From Bacteroidales bacterium UBA4363 (lineage in GTDB: Bacteria; Bacteroidota; Bacteroidia; Bacteroidales; Paludibacteraceae), in contig DGSL01000027.1 of the NCBI GenBank assembly GCA_002393965.1, positions 74,131-135,682 on the forward strand: 61,552 nt of DNA, given 5' to 3'. Shown piece after piece: positions 1 to 8,800 of the stretch (positions are counted from its first letter, which is position 1; every line of letters starts with the position of its first letter). Made by a program: the position numbers and the translations under genes. Below the pieces are notes generated by a model, which saw nothing but the letters and a program-made list of their open reading frames with translations, was not told where the DNA came from and did no database searches.

Positions 1-75
1 TCTCGGTTTGCTCCAAAATTGGACGGGTGGGTGGGTGACGCTCCTACGGAGTTCTATATGGTCGAACGTTAGTTT

Positions 76-160
76 GCAGGGACTCCGCCCTTTGGGCTCC
101 ATCCCTGCCTGTATTATAACGTCCCTATGGGACTTTGCGTTTGTCTTGTTTCACAAGACA
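76..160. repeat. cluster of three short inverted repeats downstream of tcdA
   Basis: Three hairpins lie in 85 bp. The first is at 76-108, with GCAGGGA/TCCCTGC outer arms and a GCCC/GGGC inner stem. The second is at 121-133, GTCCC-TAT-GGGAC. The third is at 142-160, TGTCTTGT-TTC-ACAAGACA. None is followed by a convincing T tract on the minus strand, so they are not clear intrinsic terminators for tcdA, but they could slow polymerase or protect a 3' end. The flanks are G-rich (GGGTGGGTG copies near 24-38 and 176-190). I see no coding signal in positions 1-198. Confidence 0.5.
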
Positions 161-198
161 TTTTGGGCTATGCGTTTGGGTGGGTGGGGAGTGTTTGG

Positions 199-918
199 CT
201 ATTCGTTTTTCAGCAGACCGTTGATGACGGCGGAGGCGCAGAAGCAGCCGAAGGCAGCAGGCATGTAGGAGATGGAACCGACGTTGGAGGCTTTGTTCTG
301 AGAGTCTTCTTCAATGATGGCTGATCTGTTGACAGGTTCGGCAGAGAAGACGGTCGTAATACCGGTTGTGACACCCAGTTTATGTAACTTCTTGCGAATA
401 TGAAATGCCAGATGGCAGTGATGAGACTGAGCGATGTCGCAGATCTCAATCCTCTCGGGGTGGAACTTGCCGCCCGTCCCCATGCAGCTGACGATGTGCT
501 GGTGGTTCTGAACGGCATAGTAGAGGAGAAAAACTTTCGGAGAAAGGGTGTCTATGGCATCCACGACATAGTCGAATGGTTGGTTCATCAGGTCGATGAT
601 GGCCTGGTCCCGCAGGAAATCGTTTCGGACATGCAGGCGGATGTCAGGGTTGATGTCGCGGATGCGCTCTGCCATTACTTCTGCTTTCGAGCGTCCCTGG
701 GTGCTGTGCAGGGCAATCAGCTGTCGGTTCATATTACTTGGCGAAACCGTGTCGCCGTCCACGATGGTGAGTTCGCCTATGCCGGCACGTACCAGTTGCT
801 CGGCAACGTATCCGCCGACTCCGCCCAGTCCCACGACGAGGACATGGCTATTGGATAACTTAAGGAATCCTTCTTCGCCAAGGAGCAGACGTGTTCGTTC
901 TTGCCAATCGGAATTCAT
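199..918 (-). CDS. tcdA: tRNA threonylcarbamoyladenosine dehydratase TcdA (HesA/MoeB/ThiF family)
   Basis: An E1-like ATP-dependent enzyme that dehydrates N6-threonylcarbamoyladenosine (t6A37) in ANN-decoding tRNAs to the cyclic form ct6A. Near residues 27-40 the nucleotide-binding loop reads GLGGVGGYVAE. It is followed by VDGD, NRQ and GRSKAE, the ATP-contact residues of this family, and later by SCMGTGGKFHP and the usual C-terminal SAVINGL. About 239 residues, close to the family length. ATG at 918 is chosen over a TTG at 927. It is the last gene of the tsaC-initiated leftward operon, 15 nt after tatD. The family assignment is firm. The ct6A role comes from the family and is supported by tsaC in the same operon. 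Confidence 0.93.
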   Translation of the reverse strand: MNSDWQERTRLLLGEEGFLKLSNSHVLVVGLGGVGGYVAEQLVRAGIGELTIVDGDTVSPSNMNRQLIALHSTQGRSKAEVMAERIRDINPDIRLHVRNDFLRDQAIIDLMNQPFDYVVDAIDTLSPKVFLLYYAVQNHQHIVSCMGTGGKFHPERIEICDIAQSHHCHLAFHIRKKLHKLGVTTGITTVFSAEPVNRSAIIEEDSQNKASNVGSISYMPAAFGCFCASAVINGLLKNE

Positions 919-933
919 GAGGTACAATCTGTC

Positions 934-1596
934 TTAGAGTGTGAAACAACGGTTGAAGTTAGTGTGGATTTGTTCTTGAAGAACGGAGAGAGGGATCTGT
1001 CTCCGCAGGGCAACGCAATGGTAGATTTCCTTGATGGAAACATAGGAGGTGTCGGTTTCCAGGAAGAGGAGTTCCAAGGGGATGTGGGATAAAGAACGAG
1101 CAATGCGGCTTTCGTCCTTCAGCACGGCGGATCCGATGGAGAGGTAGAGTCCATGGCGGGTGAGTTGGGCGACCTCCTGGCCGTTGCCGTTGAATCCATG
1201 CAGAATCCAGGGTTGAGAGGGGCGGTCAGCCCTGTAATGTGCCAGGATGTTGTCGGAAGCATGGACGGCGTGAAGAATAAGAGGTTTGTGTATTTTCTCA
1301 GAAAGGAGTATGTGGCGGTTTAGGGAGTCCTCTTGCTGTGGCAGCGTGTCGGAGCGCAGTCGGTCAATGCCTGTTTCGCCGACGGCAACGACATTGGGGT
1401 GTGATGTATTCTGCTCGACCTTGCGGAACGACTGCTCAAAGGAAAATTCGGTTTGTGAAAAATCCCAAGGATGAATAGCCGTGGAGAAAAGTCCTTCGGA
1501 GGGTATGTCGGCATGGAAAGGGAGACACCTGATCTGCAGGACGTCGGGGGCAGAAGCCGCAGTATGAGTGTGTATGTCAATAAATGGAGTGTCCAT
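934..1596 (-). CDS. TatD family metal-dependent hydrolase
   Basis: A TIM-barrel hydrolase of the TatD family. E. coli members are magnesium-dependent 3'-5' DNases, and some act on D-aminoacyl-tRNA. Visible metal-site motifs are HTH at residues 9-11, VGETGID in the middle, LHAVHAS, LHGFNG, and ETDTS near the C-terminus. At 220 residues it is shorter than E. coli TatD (about 260), a short form common in Bacteroidota. It starts 11 nt after the ClC gene and ends 15 nt before tcdA, so co-transcription is likely. The exact substrate cannot be read from sequence. Confidence 0.88.
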   Translation of the reverse strand: MDTPFIDIHTHTAASAPDVLQIRCLPFHADIPSEGLFSTAIHPWDFSQTEFSFEQSFRKVEQNTSHPNVVAVGETGIDRLRSDTLPQQEDSLNRHILLSEKIHKPLILHAVHASDNILAHYRADRPSQPWILHGFNGNGQEVAQLTRHGLYLSIGSAVLKDESRIARSLSHIPLELLFLETDTSYVSIKEIYHCVALRRQIPLSVLQEQIHTNFNRCFTL

Positions 1597-1607
1597 GAGA
1601 GGAGGGG

Positions 1608-3398
1608 TCAGTCATCGGAATATTTCTTCAGCACGGTGCGATAGTTATTGAAGATGACCGAGCGAGAGGCGTATCCCAGGTATCGTCCGTCGGCATCAAT
1701 GACCGGAAGGTTCCAAGCCTTGGTACGGTCGAAAAGTTCCATTGCCTGATCCATCGGCATATCGATGCGCAGCACGGCTGGCGGTACGGTCATGAAACGG
1801 CGCACCCGAAAGCGCGAATACAGATCGCGGCGGAAGATGATGTTCCGGATCTCGTCAATCTGGACGGAGCCGACGTACTTGAAATGCTCGTCAATGACCG
1901 GGAAGATATTGCGTTTCGACTTAGTTAATACCTGTGTAAATTCTCCGAGGGTCATGTCGGGGGAGAGGCACAGGAGGTCAGTTTCCAGCACGTTCTTCAT
2001 GGACATGATAGTGAGTACGGCTTTATCTTTGTGATGGGTGATCAGTTCACCTTTCTGTGCGAGACGACGGGCGTAGAGTCCGTATTTCTCAAAAATAGAG
2101 ATCGTGGCATAGGCGACGACGGACGTGATCATGAGCGTCATGAACAGGTGATATCCACCGGTGATTTCGGCAATGAGGAAGATGCCGGTCAGCGGTGCGT
2201 GCATGACGGCTGCCATTACGCCTGCCATGCCGGCAAAAGCAAAATTGCTTTGTGCGACGGGAATCCCCATCTGGTTGAGTAAGGTGGCGACCAACCATCC
2301 GGTCAGGCATCCGACGAAGAGGGAAGGAGCGAAGGTACCACCCGTACCACCGGCGCCGTTTGTCGCGGCAGTGGCTACAATCTTGAGAACCATAGTCAGG
2401 AGCACATAGAGGAAGAGAATCCAGATAGGCTTAAGAGAACTTGCATTCTCGTAGTGGTCGAAAAAGACGGATCCGTCCATGATGGAAGCCGGTGTGTCAG
2501 AGTTAAGCAGGATCTCGATCGTCTCGTAGCCTTCGCCATAGAGAGAGGGGAGGAAAAAGATGAGGACGGAAAGGGTCACACCACCAATTGCCAGACGAAT
2601 ATAGGGGTTCTTGACAGAGCTGAAGAACCGCTCGCAGATGCCTATCCCACGCACAAAATAGAGAGAGACGAATCCGCAGACCAGTCCGAGAATTATCAGG
2701 AGCGGAATGTGAGAAAGCAGGAAAGGCTCGAAGTGCTCAAATCGGAACAGAGTTGCCTTCCCCATGAAGAAGTAGGAGACTGAAGTGGCGGTAACAGAGG
2801 AAATGAGCAGAGGGAGGACGGACGTGGAGGTGAGGTCAAGCATGAGGACCTCCAACGTGAAAACGACTCCGGCGATAGGGGCGTTGAAGATGCCGCCGAT
2901 GGCTCCGGAGGCTCCGCATCCGACGAGCAGCATCAGAGTTTTTCGGTCCATTCGGAAATACTGTCCAAGTCCTGAGCCGATGGCAGACCCAGTCAGCACG
3001 ATAGGTGCTTCGGCACCGACGGAACCACCGAATCCAATGGTCATGGATGAGGCGACCAGAGAGGACCACATATTGTGGAGTTTGATACGTGCCTTTCGTT
3101 GTGACAACGCAAAGAGTACTTTGGTGATACCATGTGAGATATCGTCCTTGACGATGAAATGGACGAAGAGAGACGCGATGACAATACCGATGGCGGGGTA
3201 AACGAGGTAGAGGTATGAGAGTCCTGTCGTGGCGATGTTGTCAGTCAGGAATACCTTCAGTTGGAAGATGATGTTTTTCAGCAGAATGGCTGCTGCGGCG
3301 GTGATCAGACCGATGAGGAAAGCCAGGAAAGCGGTTGTCTTGCTTTTCCCGACCTTCTTTTCGCTCCATGATATGATGCGTTCGTGCGTGGATGCCAT
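1608..3398 (-). CDS. ClC-family chloride channel/transporter with two C-terminal CBS domains
   Basis: An inner-membrane ClC protein. Residues about 1-440 hold the hydrophobic helices, and about 455-596 hold a CBS pair that in relatives binds nucleotides. Family motifs are GFGGSVGAEAP (with the gating glutamate), GGIFNAPIAGVVFTLEV, GGTGGTFAPSL and the helix R tyrosine in GGYHLF. By eye, the second residue of the IIEE motif of E. coli ClcA (proton glutamate Glu203) is Val here (TLEVLM), the residue seen in ClC channels rather than in H+/Cl- antiporters. It starts 2 nt after the upstream glycosylphosphotransferase, which suggests translational coupling. The fold is certain; channel versus exchanger is inference. 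Confidence 0.93.
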   Translation of the reverse strand: MASTHERIISWSEKKVGKSKTTAFLAFLIGLITAAAAILLKNIIFQLKVFLTDNIATTGLSYLYLVYPAIGIVIASLFVHFIVKDDISHGITKVLFALSQRKARIKLHNMWSSLVASSMTIGFGGSVGAEAPIVLTGSAIGSGLGQYFRMDRKTLMLLVGCGASGAIGGIFNAPIAGVVFTLEVLMLDLTSTSVLPLLISSVTATSVSYFFMGKATLFRFEHFEPFLLSHIPLLIILGLVCGFVSLYFVRGIGICERFFSSVKNPYIRLAIGGVTLSVLIFFLPSLYGEGYETIEILLNSDTPASIMDGSVFFDHYENASSLKPIWILFLYVLLTMVLKIVATAATNGAGGTGGTFAPSLFVGCLTGWLVATLLNQMGIPVAQSNFAFAGMAGVMAAVMHAPLTGIFLIAEITGGYHLFMTLMITSVVAYATISIFEKYGLYARRLAQKGELITHHKDKAVLTIMSMKNVLETDLLCLSPDMTLGEFTQVLTKSKRNIFPVIDEHFKYVGSVQIDEIRNIIFRRDLYSRFRVRRFMTVPPAVLRIDMPMDQAMELFDRTKAWNLPVIDADGRYLGYASRSVIFNNYRTVLKKYSDD

Positions 3399-3400
3399 AG

Positions 3401-4834
3401 TCAGATTCCTTTCCCAGTGAGAATGGTACGAATGGTATAGATGATAATCTTGAAATCAATGGTCAGCGACCTGTTTTCCAGATAGAGGTAATCGAACTCT
3501 GCCCTTTTAAGCATTTGCTGGATGGTATTGGCATAGCCGAACTTGACCATTCCCCAGGACGTGAGTCCCGGTTTGACCTTGTAGAGCAATGCATAGTGAG
3601 GAGACAGCTTCTGCAGTTGTCTGGCAAAGAAATCCTGTTCGGGGCGGGGGCCGACGATGGACATTTCCCCTTTCAAGACATTCCAGAACTGTGGTAGTTC
3701 GTCGATTCGATACTTACGTATGGTATGTCCCCAGGGGGTGATGCGAGGGTCATTATCCACTGCCAGTTCACGTCCGCTTTCCGGACTGTCGTCCCAGATC
3801 ATGGAGCGGAACTTATAGAGGACGAAGGGGTGTCCGTGGTAGCCGTTCCGAAGTTGTTTGTAGAATATGGGTCCAGGAGAAGAATGTTTGACAAGCAGGG
3901 CGGTCAGCAGCATCAAAGGGGAGGATAGGATCAGGGCGATGACTGAGACCAGGATATCGAAGATGCGTTTTGTATTCTGTTGCCATTGTGGCATGTTGCC
4001 TTGTGTCACGGACAGCAGTGGAGTGGAATAGATCGTATCGGTATGAACACCCCCGATGAGAATCTCATATAGCTCAGGCCGAAGAAGGATATTGACATTG
4101 TGATGAAACAGCTTGGTCAACAGTCGGTAGATCCCTTCCGTATTTTGTCCATCGGGAGCAATGATGACATTGCGAATGCCCAAATCCTGCAGGTAGAAGT
4201 CCAGGTCGTCCAATTCTCCGAGAGTCATGGTGCGGGGGACCGCTTTCTTTCCTCCCACGTAGATGAATCCGCAGATATTGTAACCCAGAGAATAGGTTTT
4301 CCGGTTCAGTTCCTGGTACAATCGTTTCGCATTGTTGCCCGTTCCGATGAAGAGGGTGTTGAATCCCAGCTTGCGGGAATGGATGCGAGAGGTGGCGCGT
4401 TGGGTGATGAAGAAACGTCCGATATAGGTCAGCAAGCCTTGGACAAAGATGAGAAATACGATGGAATGGTAGAAACCATGGAAATAGTTGAAGTTCTGGT
4501 ATGCGATCTGTAGAAAAAAGAGGAAAAAGAGGATAATGCCTCCGATGGCGGTCACGGTAAGTGTTGTCAGCCACTCTGAGAGTCGTGATTTGAGAAAGGC
4601 TTTGTTGTAGAAGCCTGACATGTAATGCAGGAATCCCCATCCTGCGCAATAGAGAGGCAGAAAGAGGGTTAGCTGTCCCATCAGGTCGGTGGAGTCCCGG
4701 AACAAAGCCGGATAGAACAGAAATGCCATCCAAGCCAAAGCAGAGGCGCAACAGTCAGCGATGACATATTTCAGTGTCTGTCGTCGTTCGTCCTTCAGAG
4801 TGATGGGTTTTGCTATCGGATTGTTCGTTCTCAT
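3401..4834 (-). CDS. undecaprenyl-phosphate glycosylphosphotransferase (WcaJ-like)
   Basis: A polyisoprenyl-phosphate hexose-1-phosphate transferase that would start capsule or exopolysaccharide repeat units on undecaprenyl phosphate. It has about four N-terminal membrane helices, a CoA-binding-like central domain (FIGTGNNAKRLYQEL), a fifth hydrophobic helix (FDILVSVIALIL) and the catalytic C-terminal domain with YKFRSM, RIDELPQFWNVLKG, SIVGPRPE and KPGLTSWG. ATG at 4834 is preferred; a GTG at 4843 overlaps the tsaC stop. Unusually for this family, no polysaccharide cluster is adjacent: it sits among tRNA-modification and transport genes. The donor sugar cannot be told. Confidence 0.9.
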   Translation of the reverse strand: MRTNNPIAKPITLKDERRQTLKYVIADCCASALAWMAFLFYPALFRDSTDLMGQLTLFLPLYCAGWGFLHYMSGFYNKAFLKSRLSEWLTTLTVTAIGGIILFFLFFLQIAYQNFNYFHGFYHSIVFLIFVQGLLTYIGRFFITQRATSRIHSRKLGFNTLFIGTGNNAKRLYQELNRKTYSLGYNICGFIYVGGKKAVPRTMTLGELDDLDFYLQDLGIRNVIIAPDGQNTEGIYRLLTKLFHHNVNILLRPELYEILIGGVHTDTIYSTPLLSVTQGNMPQWQQNTKRIFDILVSVIALILSSPLMLLTALLVKHSSPGPIFYKQLRNGYHGHPFVLYKFRSMIWDDSPESGRELAVDNDPRITPWGHTIRKYRIDELPQFWNVLKGEMSIVGPRPEQDFFARQLQKLSPHYALLYKVKPGLTSWGMVKFGYANTIQQMLKRAEFDYLYLENRSLTIDFKIIIYTIRTILTGKGI

Positions 4835-4842
4835 CTCACACA

Positions 4843-5412
4843 CTACTTACGAATAATCTGAATCTCGTTGTTGATGCCTAACTTGATAATCGATGAGGCT
4901 TTTGCCGGAGTTCGGTCTTTCTGTCTGTACCTAACGATGTAGTCAACACTATTCTTGATCTCCTCGTCAATCTCGGCAAAGAACCGGGCAGTTTCCTGTC
5001 CGGAGATGTTGGCAGAGGTAGAGACAATAGGATGGCGTAATGTCTGGCACAGGCGGACGCAGAAGGGGTCGTTAGATAGGCGAAAGCCTGCGGAGCCGTC
5101 TTCGGCGATGAGAGAAGGTGCGATGTTGCGTGCATTCGGATAGATGATGGTCATCGGTCGTGATGCGGCATCCAGCAGATTCCATGTCATATCGGGAATG
5201 TCCACGTAATTACCGAGTCGTCCCGGTGCATCGACCAGGCAGAGCATGGACTTGCTTTCTTCGCGTTTCTTGATCTGGAAGACGCGCTGAACGGCTTCTT
5301 CCATGGTGGCATCACAACCTAAGCCCCATATCGTATCGGTGGGATAGAGAATGATGCCTCCCTTGCGCATTGTATTTACGGCATTACGTATGTCTTCCTT
5401 AAAATCTTCCAT
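4843..5412 (-). CDS. tsaC: threonylcarbamoyl-AMP synthase (Sua5/YciO/YrdC family)
   Basis: Makes L-threonylcarbamoyl-AMP from threonine, bicarbonate and ATP, the first step of tRNA t6A37 synthesis. The YrdC fold is marked by MRKGGIILYPTDTIWGLGCD near the N-terminus, KKREESKSM (basic substrate-binding residues) and STSANISG near the C-terminus. The chosen ATG gives 189 residues, normal for the short TsaC type without a Sua5 domain. An in-frame ATG at 5514 would add 34 residues with no family counterpart; that ATG overlaps the stop of a 15-codon leader ORF. It is the first full gene of the leftward operon that ends with tcdA. Confidence 0.92.
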   Translation of the reverse strand: MEDFKEDIRNAVNTMRKGGIILYPTDTIWGLGCDATMEEAVQRVFQIKKREESKSMLCLVDAPGRLGNYVDIPDMTWNLLDAASRPMTIIYPNARNIAPSLIAEDGSAGFRLSNDPFCVRLCQTLRHPIVSTSANISGQETARFFAEIDEEIKNSVDYIVRYRQKDRTPAKASSIIKLGINNEIQIIRK

Positions 5413-5513
5413 TTGATCTTTTTTTTGCTTTTGTGGAGAGTCAGGGGATTCACAGAATGCCCCAAAGAACGTAATGTTCCATACCTCAAAAAAAAAGGTG
5501 TCGCTAAGATACA

Positions 5514-5561
5514 TTAAAAAAACTTAGGAGAGATGTAGAGTCCTTCTTTTTTGGTATTCAT
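5514..5561 (-). CDS. possible 15-codon leader peptide upstream of tsaC
   Basis: A short ORF encoding MNTKKEGLYISPKFF with an AGAGG purine run about 5 nt before the ATG, which is stronger than most ribosome sites in this window. Its TAA overlaps an ATG (TAATG at 5514) that opens the tsaC frame 34 codons upstream of the usual start. It lies between the attenuator-like hairpin and tsaC. It may be a leader peptide, the N-terminal relic of a small protein, or chance. Confidence 0.3.
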   Translation of the reverse strand: MNTKKEGLYISPKFF

Positions 5562-5604
5562 AAGACCTCTGTGAGGGAGTTTGTAATATGCGTTGAACCG
5601 TGTT

Positions 5605-5645
5605 AAAAAAGAAAGCGGCCTTTCCCTCGCTTGGGCGGCCACTTT
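5605..5645 (-). terminator. intrinsic terminator/attenuator in the tsaC leader
   Basis: Read leftward, AAAGTGGCC and GGCCGCTTT form a 9-bp stem with one G.U pair, closed by a loop of about 16 nt and followed by C and six T. It lies about 30-70 nt after the predicted start site and about 190 nt before tsaC, so it would end a short leader RNA unless read through. It is not the terminator of the large gene to the right, which has its own at 5812-5848. Confidence 0.6.
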
Positions 5646-5681
5646 CCCCTTTACAACATGAAAAAAAAGAATTTTGCAGGG

Positions 5682-5712
5682 CAAATATAGACACTTTTTC
5701 TGTATTGTCAAT
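5682..5712 (-). promoter_or_regulatory. promoter of the tsaC-tcdA operon
   Basis: TATATTTG (-7 element, complement of 5682-5689) is preceded after exactly 19 bp by TTG (complement of 5709-5711), matching the Bacteroidota sigma-ABfr promoter. The predicted start is near 5675, giving a leader of about 260 nt before tsaC. Confidence 0.65.
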
Positions 5713-5811
5713 TCCGTTCCTTAAAATTCTCATGATAATCCCCTTTTTTATTATGCATTCTGTCTTTTCAGACGGACATCGGAAGTGAGTGAATGAAAGA
5801 GACGGGAAAAG

Positions 5812-5848
5812 AAAAAAGGGATGACAAAAAACTTATCATCCCTTTTTT
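5812..5848 (-). terminator. intrinsic terminator of the DUF4832 repeat protein gene
   Basis: AAAAAAGGGATGA and TCATCCCTTTTTT form a near-perfect 13-bp stem with an 11-nt loop, starting 22 nt after the stop codon at 5871. The T run gives strong termination leftward. The stem is symmetric, so it could also stop rightward transcription. Confidence 0.85.
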
Positions 5849-5870
5849 CAATGTTTATTCTCTACTCTCT

Positions 5871-8800
5871 TTATTTCGAGAGTTTCTTGGAGACGGTCTT
5901 GCCCTTCGAGTCAACGGCGACAACGATGAACTGTTGCGGAGCCACTGTCACATCGATGGCGTTGCCCTTGGCAGCGACAATCTCATTGCCTGAGAAGGAG
6001 ATTACCTTCATGGAAGAAGCCTCGATGCCGGAGATGGAAACGATATTGTTCTCATACGTCCAGACAATCTGGCTGCCTTCCGTTTCCTCCACCGGAGTCG
6101 GTGTCTCGACAATGACGGAAGAAGTAGTCTCGTCAGAAGTCAGTTCGTGTGCCGTAGCGGTGACGGAGATATTGATCGTCCCTGCGGCAGTCGGCGCACC
6201 GGAGACGGTCACGCTCTTGCTGTCGGCAGCCACGTCATAGGAGAGTCCCGTACCTTCGATGCCGGTCACGGAGAACGTAGCTACGGAATCAGAGGTAAAG
6301 ACTACCGGCGTGATGGCAGCACCTGCGATGACGATCTGGGAAGGAACGTCCACGGTCACTACCGGAGCAACTGGAGCCTTGTTCACCGTAATGTCAGATG
6401 TCGCAGCAGCGGACGTGAGTTCATGCGCCGTAGCGGTGACGGAGATGTTGATTGCCCCTTCGGCAGTCGGCGCACCGGAGACGGTCACGCTCTTGCCGTC
6501 GGTAGCCACGTCATAGGTGAGCCCCGTACCTTCGATGCCGGTCACGGAGAACGTAGCTACGGAATCAGAGGTAAAGACTACCGGCGTGATGGCAGCGCCT
6601 GCGATGACGATCTGGGAAGGAACGTCCACGGTCACTACCGGAGCGACCGGAGTCGGTGCCGGAGCGGTGCCCTCCTCGAGCTCGAAGCAGAGCGAGTTGA
6701 TCGTCATGCTGGTTCCGACGTTGCGGACGAGGGCGAGGTATTTGGTACCTGCCGGCAGGTTGACGGTCCGAGTAGCTGTTCCGTCGGTGCTGGTGATGTC
6801 CACGTTCTGGACGGAGGTACTACCGTGTTCGCTGATGTATCCGTAGGTAATGACACCGGTCGATGCCTTAACGATTGCCTTGGAATAGTCATAAGTCACC
6901 TGGATGGTGAAACTCTTGAACGATAGTGTAGGGTCGTCCTTGAGATCGACGACGAGCGAGTCAGCAGCCTTTCCGCACTTGAATCCGGTTGATTCGTAGG
7001 ACGAGCCGGCGGTGTAAGCCGCGTAGCGTGCATTCTGGAGTTGAGCCGGTATGCCGCCGTTGGAAACGGTCGGAGCCGCTCCGAGCGTCAGGTCGATGCA
7101 GACAGATGAAGGAGCGCTGCCGTCGGTCACGTTGACGGTGGCAGTGGCAGCGTCGGAGGTCAGTTCATGTGCCGTAGCGGTGACGGAGATATTGATGGTT
7201 CCTGCGGCGGTCGGCGTACCGGAGACGGTCACGCTCTTGCCGTCGGCAGCCACGTCATAGGAAAGCCCTGTACCGTCGATGCCGGTCACGGCGAAGGTTG
7301 CTACGGAATCAGAGGTGAAGACTACCGGCGTGATGGCATCGTTCAACGTCACGTTCTGAGAAGCCGGTGTTGCGGTTACGACCGGAGCGTCCGGACCGGA
7401 AGCGCCGTAGATAACCTTGATGCCGTAGAACTTGATAGCGCTGGAACTGGAGTACATCTGGATGGAGTCAGCGGCACCGGTGTACTTGTAGGAAACGATA
7501 AAGTATCCGGACCCGGTGATGTCGTTGTTCTCATTCGACGTTCCCGCGTCGGTCGCGAAGATGACGGTACGAGCATCAGTAGCCTGAGCATAGGCCTTGA
7601 TGGTGCACGGTCCGTTGACCTTGAACTTGAATGCCCGGTTGGCATTCGCCGTTCCCTTGCCCTTGGTGTCGATGCAGTAGGTAAGTTTCTCGCCGTCGGT
7701 GAAGGTGTTCTCCTTATTTGAGTAAGTCATGTTCTTGCCGCTTGCAGCCAGCAGACGGAGTCCGCGCACGACGGCGTTGGACGAGAGACTGCCGGAAGCG
7801 TCGAAGACAGCGGCAAAGTCATCGTCGGAGAAGTTCCACCAGTCAGAAACGGAGGAAGAACCGCCGTCGGTGACGTTGACAGAAGCTGTAGCAGCAGCGG
7901 ACGTAAGTTCATGCGCCGTAGCGGTGACGGAGAGATTGATGGCTCCTGCGGCGGTCGGCGTACCGGAGACGGTCACGCTCTTGCCGTCGGCAGCCACGAC
8001 ATAGGTAAGTCCAGTGCCTTCGGTGCCGGTCACGACGAAGGTTGCTACGGAATCAGAGGTGAAGACTACCGGAGCAATCGCCGATCCGAGCGTCACGTTC
8101 TGTGAAGCCGGAGTAGCGGATACGACCGGAGCGACCGGAGTCGGTGTCGTGCTTGTCACGTTGACAGAAGCCGTAGCAGCAGCGGACGTGAGTTCATGTG
8201 CCGTAGCGGTGACGGAGAGGTTGATTGCCCCTGCGGCGGTCGGCGTACCGGAGACGGTTACGCTCTTGCCATCGGCAGCCACGACATAGGTAAGTCCAGT
8301 GCCTTCGGTGCCGGTCACGGCGAAGGTTGCTACGGAATCAGAGGTGAAGACTACCGGAGCAATCGTCGATCCGAGCGTCACGTTCTGCGAAGCCGGAGTG
8401 GCGGTTACGACCGGAGCGACCGGAGTCGAACTTCCGCTGTACGATACCTTGATTCCGTAGAACTTGATGCCGCTCGACTTAGAGAAAATCTGAATCGAAT
8501 CGGCTGTTCCGACATATTCCTGAGTAAGGACATGGTATCCGCTACCGGTGATTTGTGTGTTTTCTAAGTTGCTGCCCGCATCCGTTGCAAAGACAACGGT
8601 TCTGCTGCCGGATGCCTGTGCATACGCTGTGATGGTACATGAGCCGTTGACCTTGAATTTGAGAGATCGGTTTGCATCCTTTGCGCCTCCTCCTTTGAGG
8701 TCAATATAATTCGAAAGCGCCTCTCCGTCGGAGAAGGTATAGGAAGAAGAGCCCGTCGTCACGTTCTTGCTACTTGTTGCCAAGATACGTAAGCCGCGAA

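Noticed and set aside
1..198. Frames at 8-268 and 127-324 rightward
   Set aside because: They run antisense into tcdA or across hairpins; translations are Gly/Trp-rich and low-complexity.
6147..6926. Long open frames antisense to the repeat protein gene
   Set aside because: They arise from the biased codons of the Ig-like repeats read in reverse; they repeat with the units and have low-complexity products without family similarity.
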